Positions 13,501 to 23,600 of a DNA stretch of 64,000 nt are shown here, piece after piece. Within the stretch, counting starts at the first letter, position 1. Each line of letters opens with the position of its first letter. The stretch comes from Campylorhamphus procurvoides (lineage: Eukaryota > Chordata > Aves > Passeriformes > Dendrocolaptidae). The notes below the pieces were generated by a model. It was not told the origin of the DNA and made no database searches. It worked only from the letters and a program-made list of their open reading frames with translations. The DNA is taken from the NCBI GenBank assembly GCA_013396655.1, contig WBMV01006429.1:1584492-1648491 (forward strand). The letters are read 5' to 3'. The position numbers and the translations under genes are program-made.

Positions 13501-16302
13501 TTCACTGCCCGTTGCAAGGGACAGCAAGTATTTCATGGCTTTGGTACTGACCTTTACAACTATAAGAATGACTGTCACTTGTCACTTGCTAATAAAGTCC
13601 TCAATTCAGGCTACTTTGCTTCAAAAGTGGAAGGCAGTTTGTCTGAGGAGCCTTGTCCTGCGTTCACCTCTGCATTTCTCAACTCTTCTGTGATTGTAAG
13701 CAGAATAGGACAGGACAGGACAGTAGGTACATCTTGCAGGTGTACCTACCTGGAAGGGGCAGTGGGGAAGTCTGTGCTCAGGGATGGTCTTTTGTTGAAC
13801 CTCTGTGCTTTAAAATCCTTGTTCCTTCTGCAGTATATTTATCTACACACCTATGCTATACAAAATATCACTTTCTCCATTTTATGATAGGAGTATTAAT
13901 TTTCCCAGAAATTGGACATTGTCTAAGTCTCATGCTGTATGAAGGCAAGGGGTGGACTTCAAAACTGAATTTCCCTTTTCAGGGATGAAGACATGGATGG
14001 TGAATGGGAGGCACCTCAGATTGCAAATCCCAAATGTGAGGCAGCTCCTGGCTGTGGTACCTGGCAGCGCCCAATGATTGACAATCCAAACTACAAAGGC
14101 AAATGGAAGCCTCCAATGATTGATAACGTGAACTATCAGGTTGGTGTTTTCATTGCTTAAGCTGGTGGCCAGTGCAGCATTTCTCTTACAAAAAGAAGAA
14201 TTATTTAGATTCAGCAGGTGTATTGAAGGATTCAAATGCTGTTACAATTCTACTGTGTTTCAAGTGGACAGATTAAAAACCCTTTCTTATCTGGCATCAC
14301 TTCTTTGTATTGATTCCCAAAACCTCCTAAGTCACACCTGTAGACCTTGTAATTAAGTGCAAAGGATTGCTATTTCTCTCCATTCAAACTGGACTAAAAA
14401 CTGAAAGTTGTCTTCTCTTAGGTGAGGCTGAATGTCTTCTGTTTTTCCTAGGGTATATGGAAACCTAGGAAGATCCCAAACCCAGATTTTTTTGAAGATC
14501 TGGAACCTTTCAAGATGACTCCCTTCACTGCTGTGGGACTTGAGTTATGGTCCATGACATCTGACATCTTTTTCGACAACTTTATCATCTGTACTGAAAG
14601 AGCTGTGGCTGATGACTGGGCCAATGATGGATGGGGACTGAAAAAGGCAGCTGATGGTGCTGCAGAGGTGAGACATGAAGGTTTAATTGTGTGCTGCTGA
14701 GTGGAACAGTGGAAGCATTGCTGCTGTTCTCTCCCACAGCCTGTATGTGCCAAGGCTGAGGGTTATGCTAAACCAGATTGGAGCCTTAATTCCTAATTAT
14801 AGGTTGGCAATGGTTGCTCTGAGTAACTATGAGTACTCATTGCTCTCTTCTGAGTTTTTGCTCTGGTAATTGGACTGTTTAGCCTAATTCTTAATTTGTA
14901 AACTATGCAAAAAGTACTTGTGAAGGTAAGCATTATTTTTTTTCAGGTATGAAATACAATGTTTGAAGTTGCAAAAAGTGTATTTGGAACTTCTGTAGCT
15001 TAAACTTAACTGCTACAATTTGCTGTATGGGATGAAATCTGACAGTTCTTTCTGTCTTACAGCCTGGTGTTGTGGGCCAGATGATGGCAGCTGCTGAAGA
15101 GCGTCCCTGGCTTTGGGTAGTCTACATCCTCACTGTGGCTTTGCCAGTGTTCCTTGTTGTGCTTTTCTGCTGCTCTGGGAAGGTAAGGCATTTCCTCTGA
15201 TAATTAGTATCATGTTTTAAAAGAGGTTCAGTAAAATATGCCTTGATGTCACAAATAATTGCCTGGGTTTTACATTGTCTTGTAGAAACAGCCAAGTGCT
15301 GCAGAATACAAAAAAACTGATGCTCCTCAGCCTGATGTGATAGATGATGAGAAAGAGGAAGAAAAAGACAAAGGGGACAAAGAAGAAGAGGAGGAAGCAA
15401 ATGAGGAAAAGCTGGGTAGGTAAACTAGATAATCTTGAACAATATTCTCCCTGACAGAATATACCAGCAGGATTGGCAGACTTGGAGTAAAGGCAATGGT
15501 GAACTGAAGATAAGTTAGAAATGAGAATGATTTTTTTTCTTTTTATTTCCCTTAGCAGAAAAGAATAAAGGTGATGGTGATGCAGGAAGTGCTAGTCAAG
15601 AGGAGGAGGAAGAGGAGGAGGAAGACGACAGGAAACGTGCATCAGAGGTAAGAGTGCTTGATCTTTGAGGGAAGCTTGTGCATTTCTTTCCTTAGGTTTT
15701 GTTGAAGAGACCTTACTACAGTGTTAAAAGTTAACCTGGCTCATGTGATACTCCCTCCCGGTGTCTATAAACTTTAAAAAACTTAATCACCCTGCAGAAT
15801 AGGAATTGCTGTGGCCAACCTGAGCAGAGCTGGGCATCTTGCTGAAGGCACTGCTGTAAAGCCTGCCTTGAGAGGAGTGGGACTGCAAGGAATGCATCTT
15901 CATGAGGCAAAAGGCTTATTCAGCTTTGTGTGCAGCCAGGATGTGACCTTTTAAGTGATCCACACTGATATAATGGCTGACTTAAAAATGGGTGGAGTGT
16001 TGCTTGAAGTTAAAGGATTCTCCCAGCAGCAGAAGCTGTTGAGTGCTCCCAGCAAACAGTGTACATCCACTGTGAAAACAAGGATTTGCCTGTTTGCCAC
16101 AAAATAGTTACAGCACTAGGTCCTTTCAAAAATTAAATCCTAATGTAGAAGTGAAAGCAGATCATTCTTTTTAGATTTTCTCAATATGATTTTAAGGGTG
16201 TTTTTAGGTTTTATTTCCTTCATGTTAACACAAATTACTTTCTTGCAGGAGGAGGAAACTGTGAATAGATCACCCAGAAACAGAAAGCCAAGGAAAGATT
16301 GA
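7356..16302 (+). CDS. CANX: Calnexin, 14 coding exons, complete
   Basis: Calnexin is the type I ER membrane lectin chaperone that holds monoglucosylated N-glycoproteins and works with ERp57. Coding exons are 7356-7541, 7994-8067, 8590-8648, 8875-9016, 10311-10392, 11410-11602, 12462-12651, 13382-13495, 13983-14139, 14452-14667, 15063-15182, 15286-15415, 15556-15647 and 16249-16302. They total 1809 nt, or 602 aa plus stop; human is about 592. All introns are GT-AG and every phase closes. The start ATG has an ideal context (ACCATGG). Visible features are: a signal peptide (~1-21) ending AAQA; an acidic N-terminus; a legume-lectin-like domain with paired cysteines in GIECGG and DKCGED; a P domain with tandem DPD/KPEDWD-type repeats (~268-400); a TM helix ~487-506 followed by CC, the known palmitoylation site in the family; and an acidic cytosolic tail ending RKPRKD, a basic ER-retention type end. 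Identification is secure. Confidence 0.98.
7994..8067 (+). CDS. CANX: CANX exon 3 (aa 63-87)
   Basis: The exon encodes [20 protein letters not shown], the start of the luminal lectin domain. The acceptor is CCAATAG and the donor GATGG|GTGAGT, phase 2. Confidence 0.96.
8590..8648 (+). CDS. CANX: CANX exon 4 (aa 87-107)
   Basis: A 59-nt exon encodes the conserved [14 protein letters not shown] segment of the lectin domain. It lies between acceptor TCTTCTAG and donor GATG|GTGAGT, phase 1. Confidence 0.96.
8875..9016 (+). CDS. CANX: CANX exon 5 (aa 107-154)
   Basis: The exon encodes the lectin-domain stretch containing [21 protein letters not shown] and FDTKPLIIQ. The donor is ATACA|GTAAGT, which splits the Gln codon in phase 2. 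Confidence 0.96.
10311..10392 (+). CDS. CANX: CANX exon 6 (aa 154-181)
   Basis: The exon encodes [20 protein letters not shown], with the first lectin-domain cysteine of the disulfide pair. It ends PELNL in phase 0 at the donor CTG|GTGAGT. Confidence 0.97.
11410..11602 (+). CDS. CANX: CANX exon 7 (aa 182-246)
   Basis: The exon encodes [19 protein letters not shown] and the [20 protein letters not shown] segment. This is among the most conserved blocks of calnexin and calreticulin, with the second disulfide Cys and glycan-contact Tyr/Lys residues. The donor is CTAG|GTATGG, phase 1. Confidence 0.98.
12462..12651 (+). CDS. CANX: CANX exon 8: lectin domain to P-domain start (aa 246-309)
   Basis: The exon encodes [13 protein letters not shown], then [20 protein letters not shown] and a second [10 protein letters not shown] unit. 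These are the first proline-rich type 1 repeats of the P-domain arm that recruits ERp57 and related PPIases. The donor GACTG|GTAAGC is in phase 2. Confidence 0.97.
13382..13495 (+). CDS. CANX: CANX exon 9: P-domain repeats (aa 309-347)
   Basis: Two more type 1 repeats are visible ([10 protein letters not shown] and [10 protein letters not shown]). The exon begins and ends inside a Trp codon (phase 2 on both sides), so repeat units and exon boundaries coincide. This is consistent with the repeat array having grown by exon-level duplication. Confidence 0.97.
13983..14139 (+). CDS. CANX: CANX exon 10: P-domain tip and type 2 repeats (aa 347-399)
   Basis: The exon encodes [19 protein letters not shown] followed by the Cys-loop [10 protein letters not shown] and the type 2 repeats [15 protein letters not shown] and MIDNVNYQ. 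Both P-domain cysteines are present. Confidence 0.97.
14452..14667 (+). CDS. CANX: CANX exon 11: last type 2 repeat and C-terminal lectin strand (aa 400-471)
   Basis: The exon encodes [16 protein letters not shown] and [18 protein letters not shown], the returning part of the lectin fold, and then [17 protein letters not shown]. Phase 0 at both ends; the donor is GCAGAG|GTGAGA. Confidence 0.97.
15063..15182 (+). CDS. CANX: CANX exon 12: transmembrane helix (aa 472-511)
   Basis: The exon encodes [13 protein letters not shown] followed by about 20 hydrophobic residues ([19 protein letters not shown]), then CCSGK. The two juxtamembrane cysteines are the family's known palmitoylation sites. Confidence 0.97.
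15286..15415 (+). CDS. CANX: CANX exon 13: acidic cytosolic tail, part 1 (aa 512-555)
   Basis: The exon encodes [18 protein letters not shown] and then a Glu/Lys/Asp-rich run ending in NEEKL. The donor CTGG|GTAGGT is in phase 1. Confidence 0.95.
15556..15647 (+). CDS. CANX: CANX exon 14: acidic tail, part 2 (aa 555-585), tandem acceptor
   Basis: The exon encodes [14 protein letters not shown] and an almost pure Glu tract from GAG/GAA repeats. The acceptor is CCCTTAGCAG, so splicing may start at 15556 (adding Ala) or at 15559 (no Ala). Both keep the frame. Confidence 0.93.
16249..16302 (+). CDS. CANX: CANX exon 15: C-terminus (aa 586-602) and stop
   Basis: The exon encodes [17 protein letters not shown] followed by TGA at 16300-16302. 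SPRNRKPR is the conserved phospho-site and basic retention region. Human ends RKPRRE, so the last two residues are conservative changes. Confidence 0.97.
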   Translation, partial: EEETVNRSPRNRKPRKD

Positions 16303-18619
16303 AAAAAGTCATAAGAACTTGATCTGTGATTTTTTTTTGTTTTTTTTTTTTTTTTTTTCAAACATGGTTCTGGGAGAGGACCTTGGACACCTTACATTGA
16401 AACTTGGACAAACCTCAAGATTTCACCATCCACAGGTTCCAGTCACACTATCCAATGTAATGGAGTGTCTAGCAGTAAAATATTTGCAATCATCTGTTCT
16501 AAAGAGCATCATTCCTCTAGAAAGAATGCATTTAATATAATGGGCTGTGGATTTTGGAATGTAACATAACTAACCTTTTCATTTTTGGTTTTAAATATTC
16601 TTTTCTGGTTTTAAGTAGATTAGTAGAATTTTTCTGGTCTGAAACCTTGGCTTAATTTAATATATTAATTAGTGAAATATAACAATGAATCTTGAAAGTG
16701 CTAGGTGATAAAAAATGCAGTTTTATAACTAGTTTTTTTTACAAATATGTAAATTCCTAAATGCACCAATGTCTTTATATCCCTTAAAATTTGGTAATTG
16801 TTTGAAGGATAGTTGTCAATGTATTTGACAACCCCTCTGCCCTCAAAAGAAAAGAAAACTGGGGGGGATGTATGGGGAAAGTAGTAGTGAAACTGTAATT
16901 AATTAACTTCATTCTTTGGGGGGGAGGGGAAAGAGGAAGAAGGGGTGGAAGGAAGGGGTTAGACAGTCTATAGAATATGATACTGTGCATGACTAGAGCC
17001 CTGTTAAGTGTTGACAAACGATCTAGAATTTGGAGTGAATCATCTTAATGTGGCATTTCATCCTGCAGACCTTGCAGAGAACTGCTTTTGTTTGTTCTCG
17101 AGCTCCTTGTGAGGCTGAGTGTTGTTGGGGAGGTGTGGTTAAGCTACTTCCCCCTTTCCCCTCTGCTCAGCCACCCATTCTTTCCTCTCGCCGTGACGAT
17201 ACAGCTCTTCCTGAGAGCAGCTCTGCCTCAGCTGCTGAAGCACTTCATGTTCAGCTCATTGTCAAACCTGATTTCATAGCTAGGCCTACTCCTTTCCAGG
17301 GTCCAAACACTGAATAAGGCAGTGTCCCATATCCTTTCACTGTTGTCACTGTATGTCTACTGTAGAAATGGGGGAGGTAGGCAGGTACACAAGTTGAACT
17401 GAGTATTTGTTAAGGAAAAAAAAAATAAACACAGAACCAAGATGTCAGTATTGTAGGTAGGGAAGGAGCATGTGGAATATCTTAACTGGTATGTGAAACT
17501 GTTTAAGTCCTTTATCTGCTCTTCATGTAACAAGTGCATTCTAAATTATATTGTGAATGTTAGGGAGTTCCAATTCCAGCTGAATAAATTTTTTTAAAGC
17601 GTTGAGTCTACCACATTATACTGTTTCAAACACTTTTATTTGTTGTGGAATGCAGGTGAGCACTACAAGAGCATTACCTCTGAGGGTGAAATGGATGTAA
17701 TTCATTACACTGTACCAAATATGTTGGCATTTGGATGTCTATATAGATAAACTTTTGCCTTTGTTTAGAGTGAAACTAAATGTCCTGAAGTTACTCTTCT
17801 TGCACTGAATTTAAACACTCCAGTGTTGTTTGGTCATAGGATAGGTGTAGTGTGGGGAATAATTCCCAGGGTCAGGGGAGGGAAGAGTGTTCCAATTACC
17901 TTGCAAACAATCTAACCAATTACTAAAAGACTCTTGTTTTGGGTTTGGTTCTCTTTTTTTTGTTTTATTTTTTTGGTATATTTTTTTTTGCTGCCTGTCC
18001 TTATGGTGTATCCCTTGGTTGTTGTGTTTGAAATATTAGTGATCACAAATGCATAGCAGGATTTCTTGATCTTTCTGCAGTGTGCAAATAAACTATTGTA
18101 AGCAAGATACTGGAAGTAATTTCAGACTTCTGTTGGGAGCTACTGCATGTTTAGAATGCCTTTGCCTGTTGAACACCTGGTAAATACTGCTCCTTATTGC
18201 AAATATAGCTTATACTCTGACATGGAAGATGTCATAACTTAAGCATTGCTACTAGCTTGTTCTCAGGACTGTATTTTTATCAAGGAGCAGCTGCTATTTA
18301 TGACTCTCAGTCCTTTGAGATGAAGTATATGTAAATGGTTTCAATTCAGCTAACATTTTGAGCACAACATAAAAATATTAATCTAATGGTTTTTTATCTT
18401 AATATGCAAATTGCCTTAAACTCCCAAACAATCCATGTGCATACATGTTCTTTCAAAGCATCAAAAGTGAACTTGAGATCTGCTATCAGCTTTTAAATAG
18501 TATTATATTAAAGCTAATTGTAAATCTACATTTGCTTCTGCTAAATCTCCTGAAAAAGTCTCCTGTCTGCATGTTATGGCTTTTTTGATACCTTAGTGTA
18601 TGCTTTAAATAATCACTAT

Positions 18620-18625
18620 AATAAA
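18620..18625 (+). terminator. CANX: Candidate proximal CANX poly(A) signal AATAAA
   Basis: AATAAA lies in ACTATAATAAATGAAG. The downstream region is only moderately T-rich, so this may be an alternative shorter 3' end. Confidence 0.4.
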
Positions 18626-19467
18626 TGAAGACTTTCCAAAATGGATAGACAAGTTACTTTTTATCCTGCTTTCTGGCTTGGGTGCCTCAGTTTGACCTCG
18701 GAATTGCTCTTATTTTTAAAGTGTTGGAGGAAAAACAAATAGTTACCTGTTTATCCTGAGTGCTTTTAAAGCATGACTGTGTTTTCTAAAGTAGTGCAGC
18801 TCCACCTGGTTGTAACCTTGAACTGGGTTTGGGAGCCTTACAAATACCTGAAGGTGTATTTGGGCCTTTTGTGTCTGTGCACCCAAGGGTGGCAGCTCTT
18901 GAGAAGGATGCTGAGCTTGATGTGCTGTGTCTGGCGTTGAGGGGGATGTGTTAGACAGTGGTGGCAAATGAAAACAAAACCCACGGGCTCTGAAACACGA
19001 GGCAGCAGAAGTGCCAAGAGCAGTTTCTACTCGCTCGGTCAGGGAGCTCAGGATGCAGCTAACCAACTAACCCTTCCCAAAGCGCCGCTGGGGCTGGGCC
19101 AGAGCCAATTGTCACAGCTTGGGGCAGTGACCTCTCGAGTGCATTTTGAATGTCTGTTTTGGAGATTGACTCCTGGGCCTGAGGAGGGATTCTTGTACGT
19201 GCTGACAGCTTGTAGTTGTACATCTCTCCTCCCTTACTCCTTCCTCCTGGCTGGCTGTGGGTCCCTCCCTGGGGCTGGTGCCTGCCCCCAGCTGGTGGTC
19301 CATGCCACTATTGCCTCACAGTTTCAAAAAAGGGGGGTTTTTTTGGTTCACTAATTTTTTTTTTTATTTTTTTTTAGTGTTGCTGAACAGGAACTGTGAT
19401 TTCATGTCCGTTTCAAACAGGTACTTGTAGATGCGACTTGAAAAACAGAAAAATGTAAAAACTAGCC

Positions 19468-19473
19468 AATAAA
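19468..19473 (+). terminator. CANX: Candidate distal CANX poly(A) signal AATAAA
   Basis: AATAAA in GCCAATAAAGGAG is followed by a T/GT-rich downstream element at ~19487-19505. It is the last + strand signal before the MAML1 promoter. Confidence 0.55.
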
Positions 19474-19488
19474 GGAGACTGGAACCTG

Positions 19489-20098
19489 TTTGTCTTTCTT
19501 TGTCTAATTAGCAAAGGTGCATCAGCTGGGCCATGGTGAGGTCAGCGGTGACTTCGCTGCTCCAAGGAGGGGTAAGCTCATAGTTTGACCTGAGAGGGGA
19601 GGTTCTGCAGCACAGAGCCCCTTGGGAGGGGGCTGCTCCTGGGGCAAAAATGCTCTCTTTCATAACTCTCATCAGCAAACTGAAAAAGTTCTCTGCCTGA
19701 AGGGGAAAATCAGCTCTGTCCTCACGTCCAGGACTCGGGGAAGAGGCAGAGAGATGGGCAGGAACACTCTCACCGAGCCTGGGGGCTCACTGTTTTCTGC
19801 CCCACCTTGGTTTCAGAGTTGTGTTTTTCTACCTAAATAATTAAACCAGTTTTTAATCTCTACCTACCTAAAACGACAGGATTTGGATGCAGGAAACATG
19901 AGTGATGCTGAGACTTTAATGGCTTTGTGTTGGTCAACTTGTACCAGTGGGAGATGAGCTGTGACAATCACCAAAAGCAAAATTTGTTCTTTTAAAGTTC
20001 AAGTATTTTAGTTTTGATCGATACAAACATTGATTTCTCTGTCACTGTGGAGCAACGAGCAGTTAAAGCTACATCCTCATCATGTGGCACTGGCACAT
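19489..20098. other. CANX-MAML1 intergenic region
   Basis: About 0.6 kb lies between the best CANX poly(A) site and the minisatellite before MAML1. I see no gene, transposon or structured RNA in it. Confidence 0.5.
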
Positions 20099-20199
20099 GA
20101 TACCCATCCCACTGGAATATCAATCCCACAGGGATATCGATCCCACCGGGATACCCATCCTATTGGGATATCGATCCCATCGGATACCGATCCCACCGG
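20099..20199. repeat. 17-bp minisatellite, six imperfect copies, upstream of MAML1
   Basis: Units start at 20099, 20116, 20133, 20150, 20167 (16 bp) and 20183, and vary around GATATCGATCCCACCGG. Units 1 and 4 share GATACCCATCC, while units 3 and 5 share GATATCGATCCCA, which suggests block duplication. Each unit tends to carry a CpG. The array ends about 60 bp before the first GC box of the MAML1 promoter. Confidence 0.9.
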
Positions 20200-20229
20200 G
20201 ACAGGACAGGGACACTGCCTGGGGATCAT

Positions 20230-20347
20230 CCCTGCCCGCCCCCCTGTCAATCACCCATGGCCCCGCCCTTCGACGCTCATGATTGGCTGCGCCGCTCTGG
20301 CCCCGCCCATTTCCCCCCACCTGTGCCTTTTAGCAGCGCCGAGGCCC
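20230..20347 (+). promoter_or_regulatory. MAML1: MAML1 core promoter region (GC boxes and inverted CCAAT box)
   Basis: Two CCCCGCCC GC boxes (20261-20268 and 20301-20308) flank ATTGG (20282-20286, an inverted CCAAT box). This is the classic Sp1/NF-Y arrangement of TATA-less promoters. It is followed immediately by the assembly gap that hides MAML1 exon 1, so TSS and 5' UTR are probably at the end of this stretch or in the gap. Confidence 0.65.
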
Positions 20348-20528
20348 NNNNNNNNNNNNNNNNNNNNNNNNNNNNNNNNNNNNNNNNNNNNNNNNNNNNN
20401 NNNNNNNNNNNNNNNNNNNNNNNNNNNNNNNNNNNNNNNNNNNNNNNNNNNNNNNNNNNNNNNNNNNNNNNNNNNNNNNNNNNNNNNNNNNNNNNNNNNN
20501 NNNNNNNNNNNNNNNNNNNNNNNNNNNN
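20348..20528. other. Assembly gap (181 N) inside MAML1 exon 1
   Basis: A run of 181 N is flanked by GC-rich sequence: a promoter on the left and CCG-rich coding sequence on the right. The start codon and the N-terminal Notch-binding helix of MAML1 should be here. Human exon 1 needs at least ~230 coding bases before the point where this sequence resumes, so the N length is probably not the true length. Confidence 0.97.
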
Positions 20529-20638
20529 CGCCGCCGCCCGCGCCGCCCCCGCCGCCCGCCGACCGGAGCGGAGCCCCCGCGATGGACGGGGAGGCGGCGG
20601 GCACCGAGCCCCACGGCCGCAGCAGCGCCCTCATCGCG
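20529..20638 (+). CDS. MAML1: MAML1 exon 1, 3' part only
   Basis: In the frame that joins exon 2 (phase 0 at GCG|GTAAGC, 20638), this reads a Pro/Ala-rich stretch and then MDGEAAGTEPHGRSSALIA. That aligns with the human exon 1 end (...DGPEHGRP...) just before HLHDTVKRN. The ATG at 20582 is in this frame and is probably an internal Met, not the start. Confidence 0.85.
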
Positions 20639-23600
20639 GTAAGCACCGCCCGGCACCCCGGGCCGCCGATAAGGGATGGGTTGTGTGCGCTCGCCGCCTT
20701 TGCACGCGTGAAAGCGGCTGGCTGGTGGGGGAGGGGGGGTGGTGGCAGGCTTGCTGGGATGGTTGTGGTCGCTCAGGGTGGTTTGTGAGTTGTGTTGCTG
20801 GATAGCTCGCTTAAAATGACCCCGCGGAAAGTGTCAGAGGGGCATTAATACCAATACCGTGGTGGGGTTGGATTATTTCTCTTGCTTTTTGTTTTTTTTT
20901 TGCCTGCTTATACTTTTAATTTACTCTGTCAGAGTTCAGTGGAATCGTTAATTCCATGATCGTTAATATGATTATTACTTAGAGGGACGCTTTAAGATAA
21001 ATAATATGTCTCCTAATTCTGGTGCATATTGTAAAGAATTTCCGTGGAAAGGCAGCTGCTTGTTTGCCACTCACTCCAGTGGGTGTGAACGCTGTGAGAA
21101 TCCCACTCCACCCATTGAAAACTGGCTTAGCTCAAAATCTTAATGTTTCTCTGGCTTCTCTAGCATTTCTGGTTGTCAGGACATATTCACACAGCCCTGT
21201 TTGTATATCAAGATAGCTATTGCTTAACTTATTCTGGGCCCTTTAAATATACTGCTGTGTGCTAATGTGTCAGTAATGTAGGTTAGTAGGATAACCTCTT
21301 AAAGGCTGTCTGTCTTAATACCTGTCTGCCTTAAAACCAGGTATTTTTAAATGGTGTCCTGCATGAAAATGATTCAGTACCATCCTGAGTGTCTTTAAAA
21401 GGGGATACTGGATTAACCTCAGACACTTCCAGGTTAATATATGGAATAAACCATATTTTTAGTGTAGTCTATGTGCTTGATTGGATTAGAAAGGAAGGAG
21501 GTTGTAATTCTCTGCTGTCTGAGACCTCATTTACAGTTTTTAAAATAGTATCACGAGAGAGCTTGCTGTATACTTGTGTATCTTGGACATGATGTGAAAT
21601 ACTGAAACGCGGCGTGTATCGATGTCATATGTAACCAGCGCTGGGCAGCACCTGTGCAATTCGCAGTACTTACAAAACAAACTGAAAGTGTTACTTAGCT
21701 GAATTGTTTCTGTTCTGGCTGATACATTATGAAACTCTAGGACTTGCTGGCTGTTGTGAAGACTGAGGTCCTTGTGACACAGAGCAGTTCAGAGCAAGAA
21801 GGGTGCTTGAGGAAGAAAGGGAACCCTGTGCATTCCTGACACTGATTCTGTAAAATTTTACGGTTAGCTGTTGGCTAACAGACTGATCTTGAACATAAAC
21901 TTGTGTCAGAGCAAAAATGACTCAAACTTGTATTTTATTATCTAAAGATGAGGTAGTTCTGTTTATCTCCTCCTGGGCTCTAAGACTTTTTGCACGTGGG
22001 GCTCTACCTGTTAGTAATGTGTATTTTTGTTACACACAGAGCTCTTTAGCATGTGAAATCCTGTTGCTTAAACTGCCACTGCACGGCTTCGTATTGACCT
22101 TCTAAAAGAAAGATGACTCTAATTCATTGGTGTTGTTTCTCTTAAATCGCTGTGGATGTGGATTTGATCTAATTAGCATCCATAATAATGAGGGCTCTCA
22201 ACAGCAGCAGGTTCTGAAGTGCACTGCACATCTGGGGAAGCCCTTGTACAGGAAGCTGCTGCCAGTGGCCAATTTACACAACAGAAGAGGGTTTTAGTGT
22301 ATGAATGACTCTTCCTCAGGCTGGCCTGCTGTTTCCTTCCCAGGATCCATGACTGTAAGCTTAATTGCAGCTGCTGATTCATCACCTCCTTACTGGGGTA
22401 TAAAGGTGGTTTGCTTACTAATTCAAGTCTTGGAAAAAAAGCACAACAACAACAACCCTCTGCTGCTAATTTAATTGCTTTGCCCCAAAAAGTACCTCTC
22501 TAGGCTGGGATTTTACCTCTGGTCATCATGGTGCAGTTATTAAGCTTTGAATGGGAATGACATGGGTTTGGTTTACAGAGTTCAATAAAGTTTGGATGGA
22601 CACCAAAATTACCTTGTTTTAAAACATTCTGGACACATTCCTTTCCAAAGAATGCTGCTAGATCAGTGAAACAGGCACTATATCAGCTGTTGGTGCTGTA
22701 AAGATCCAGAGTTTTCCATGAAGCTGCATATGAATCTTCTCCTGGAAATTGGTACTTTGTGTTGAAAGTCAATGAAGACTTTATTTTGGTCCTTTGAAAA
22801 AGGGAGCAGTTCATGTAAAGGTGAAGGGTTTGTGATGTAGCATCAGAGGACTTGTAGCAGTATGATGTGAAGCTGCACTGCCAGGAGTGTGGACAGTGTG
22901 GGCACTCCCAGAGCACCTTTCTCAAATTCAGAATAGTCACAGGGAACAGGGTGGCACCACCACTTCCTCCATAATGTGTTGTATGATTTGCCATGTAGAC
23001 AAAATCAGATCTTTTCTCTGGTTTAGATCCTGATGTAGCAGAAGTAAGGGCTAGATTCTTCCTTGTTTTCTTACTTAGCAGCTCTGAGATTTGAGCTACA
23101 GCAACTGAGAGAATACAGTATTGATACAGAAATACCTTGGATTATTTGTGCACCATATAGGCCTGTCCTTCATTTGAGGAAAACATTGAAGAACTAAATA
23201 GCTTTCTCCTTTTTGAAAACTTCCAGGCCATTATTTAATGGGAAATCCAAATGTTGACATCTATTTCACATTTGTGTTTAAAATGACATTATTAAGGCTG
23301 TGTTCAAAGTAGAAGATGCTTGATGTTTGGATAATGTATTATTTGTTGGGTTAATCTTACATTTCTGAGAAACAGGAAAGTTGGGAAGAGATGGGGCTTG
23401 TCTCCTAGAACACTTTCCCTTTGCCAGTTTCTGATACACAAAAGTGCATTCTAATCATGCTGTTTAAATTCTCTACAGGAGAAAAGTTGGCTGCCTTGTA
23501 GTTCTGTGATAGGCTATAAGACAGTTTATGGTTGAGCTGAACAGAAGGCATTTCACTGACATGTGAATGAGGAGAAAGGCAAGATCTGGATTTTCATCTC

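Larger units (their letters stand above)
7542..16248 (+). other. CANX: CANX introns 2-14 (span also contains exons 3-14)
   Basis: Introns over 300 bp lie at 7542-7993, 8068-8589, 9017-10310, 10393-11409, 11603-12461, 12652-13381, 13496-13982, 14140-14451, 14668-15062 and 15648-16248. All are AT-rich and show no recognisable RNA gene or transposon. The one simple repeat noted is a short GGACA run near 13,706-13,722. Open frames that overlap exon edges here are read-through of real exons. Confidence 0.6.
16303..19488 (+). other. CANX: CANX 3' UTR (end approximate)
   Basis: Long AT-rich sequence without coding signal follows the TGA. It begins with a 28/29 T tract (16330-16358). Candidate AATAAA signals lie at 17424, 17583, 18087, 18620 and 19468. 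The last is followed within ~30 bases by a T/GT-rich stretch (CTGTTTGTCTTTCTTTGTC), which makes it the best distal cleavage site. The site at 18620 is a plausible shorter form. A G-tract cluster lies at 16918-16958. Open frames at 17048-17317 and 18743-19354 look like chance. Confidence 0.6.

Noticed and set aside
20582..20584. ATG with a fair context as MAML1 start
   Set aside because: It lies at the end of exon 1 within the Pro/Ala-rich region. Starting here would delete the Notch-binding domain; the true start is most likely in the gap.
20030..20805. Long open frames running through the N block (252, 182, 131 and 108 codons)
   Set aside because: They are open only because N is translated as X. 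Only the frame that ends at the 20638 donor matches MAML1.
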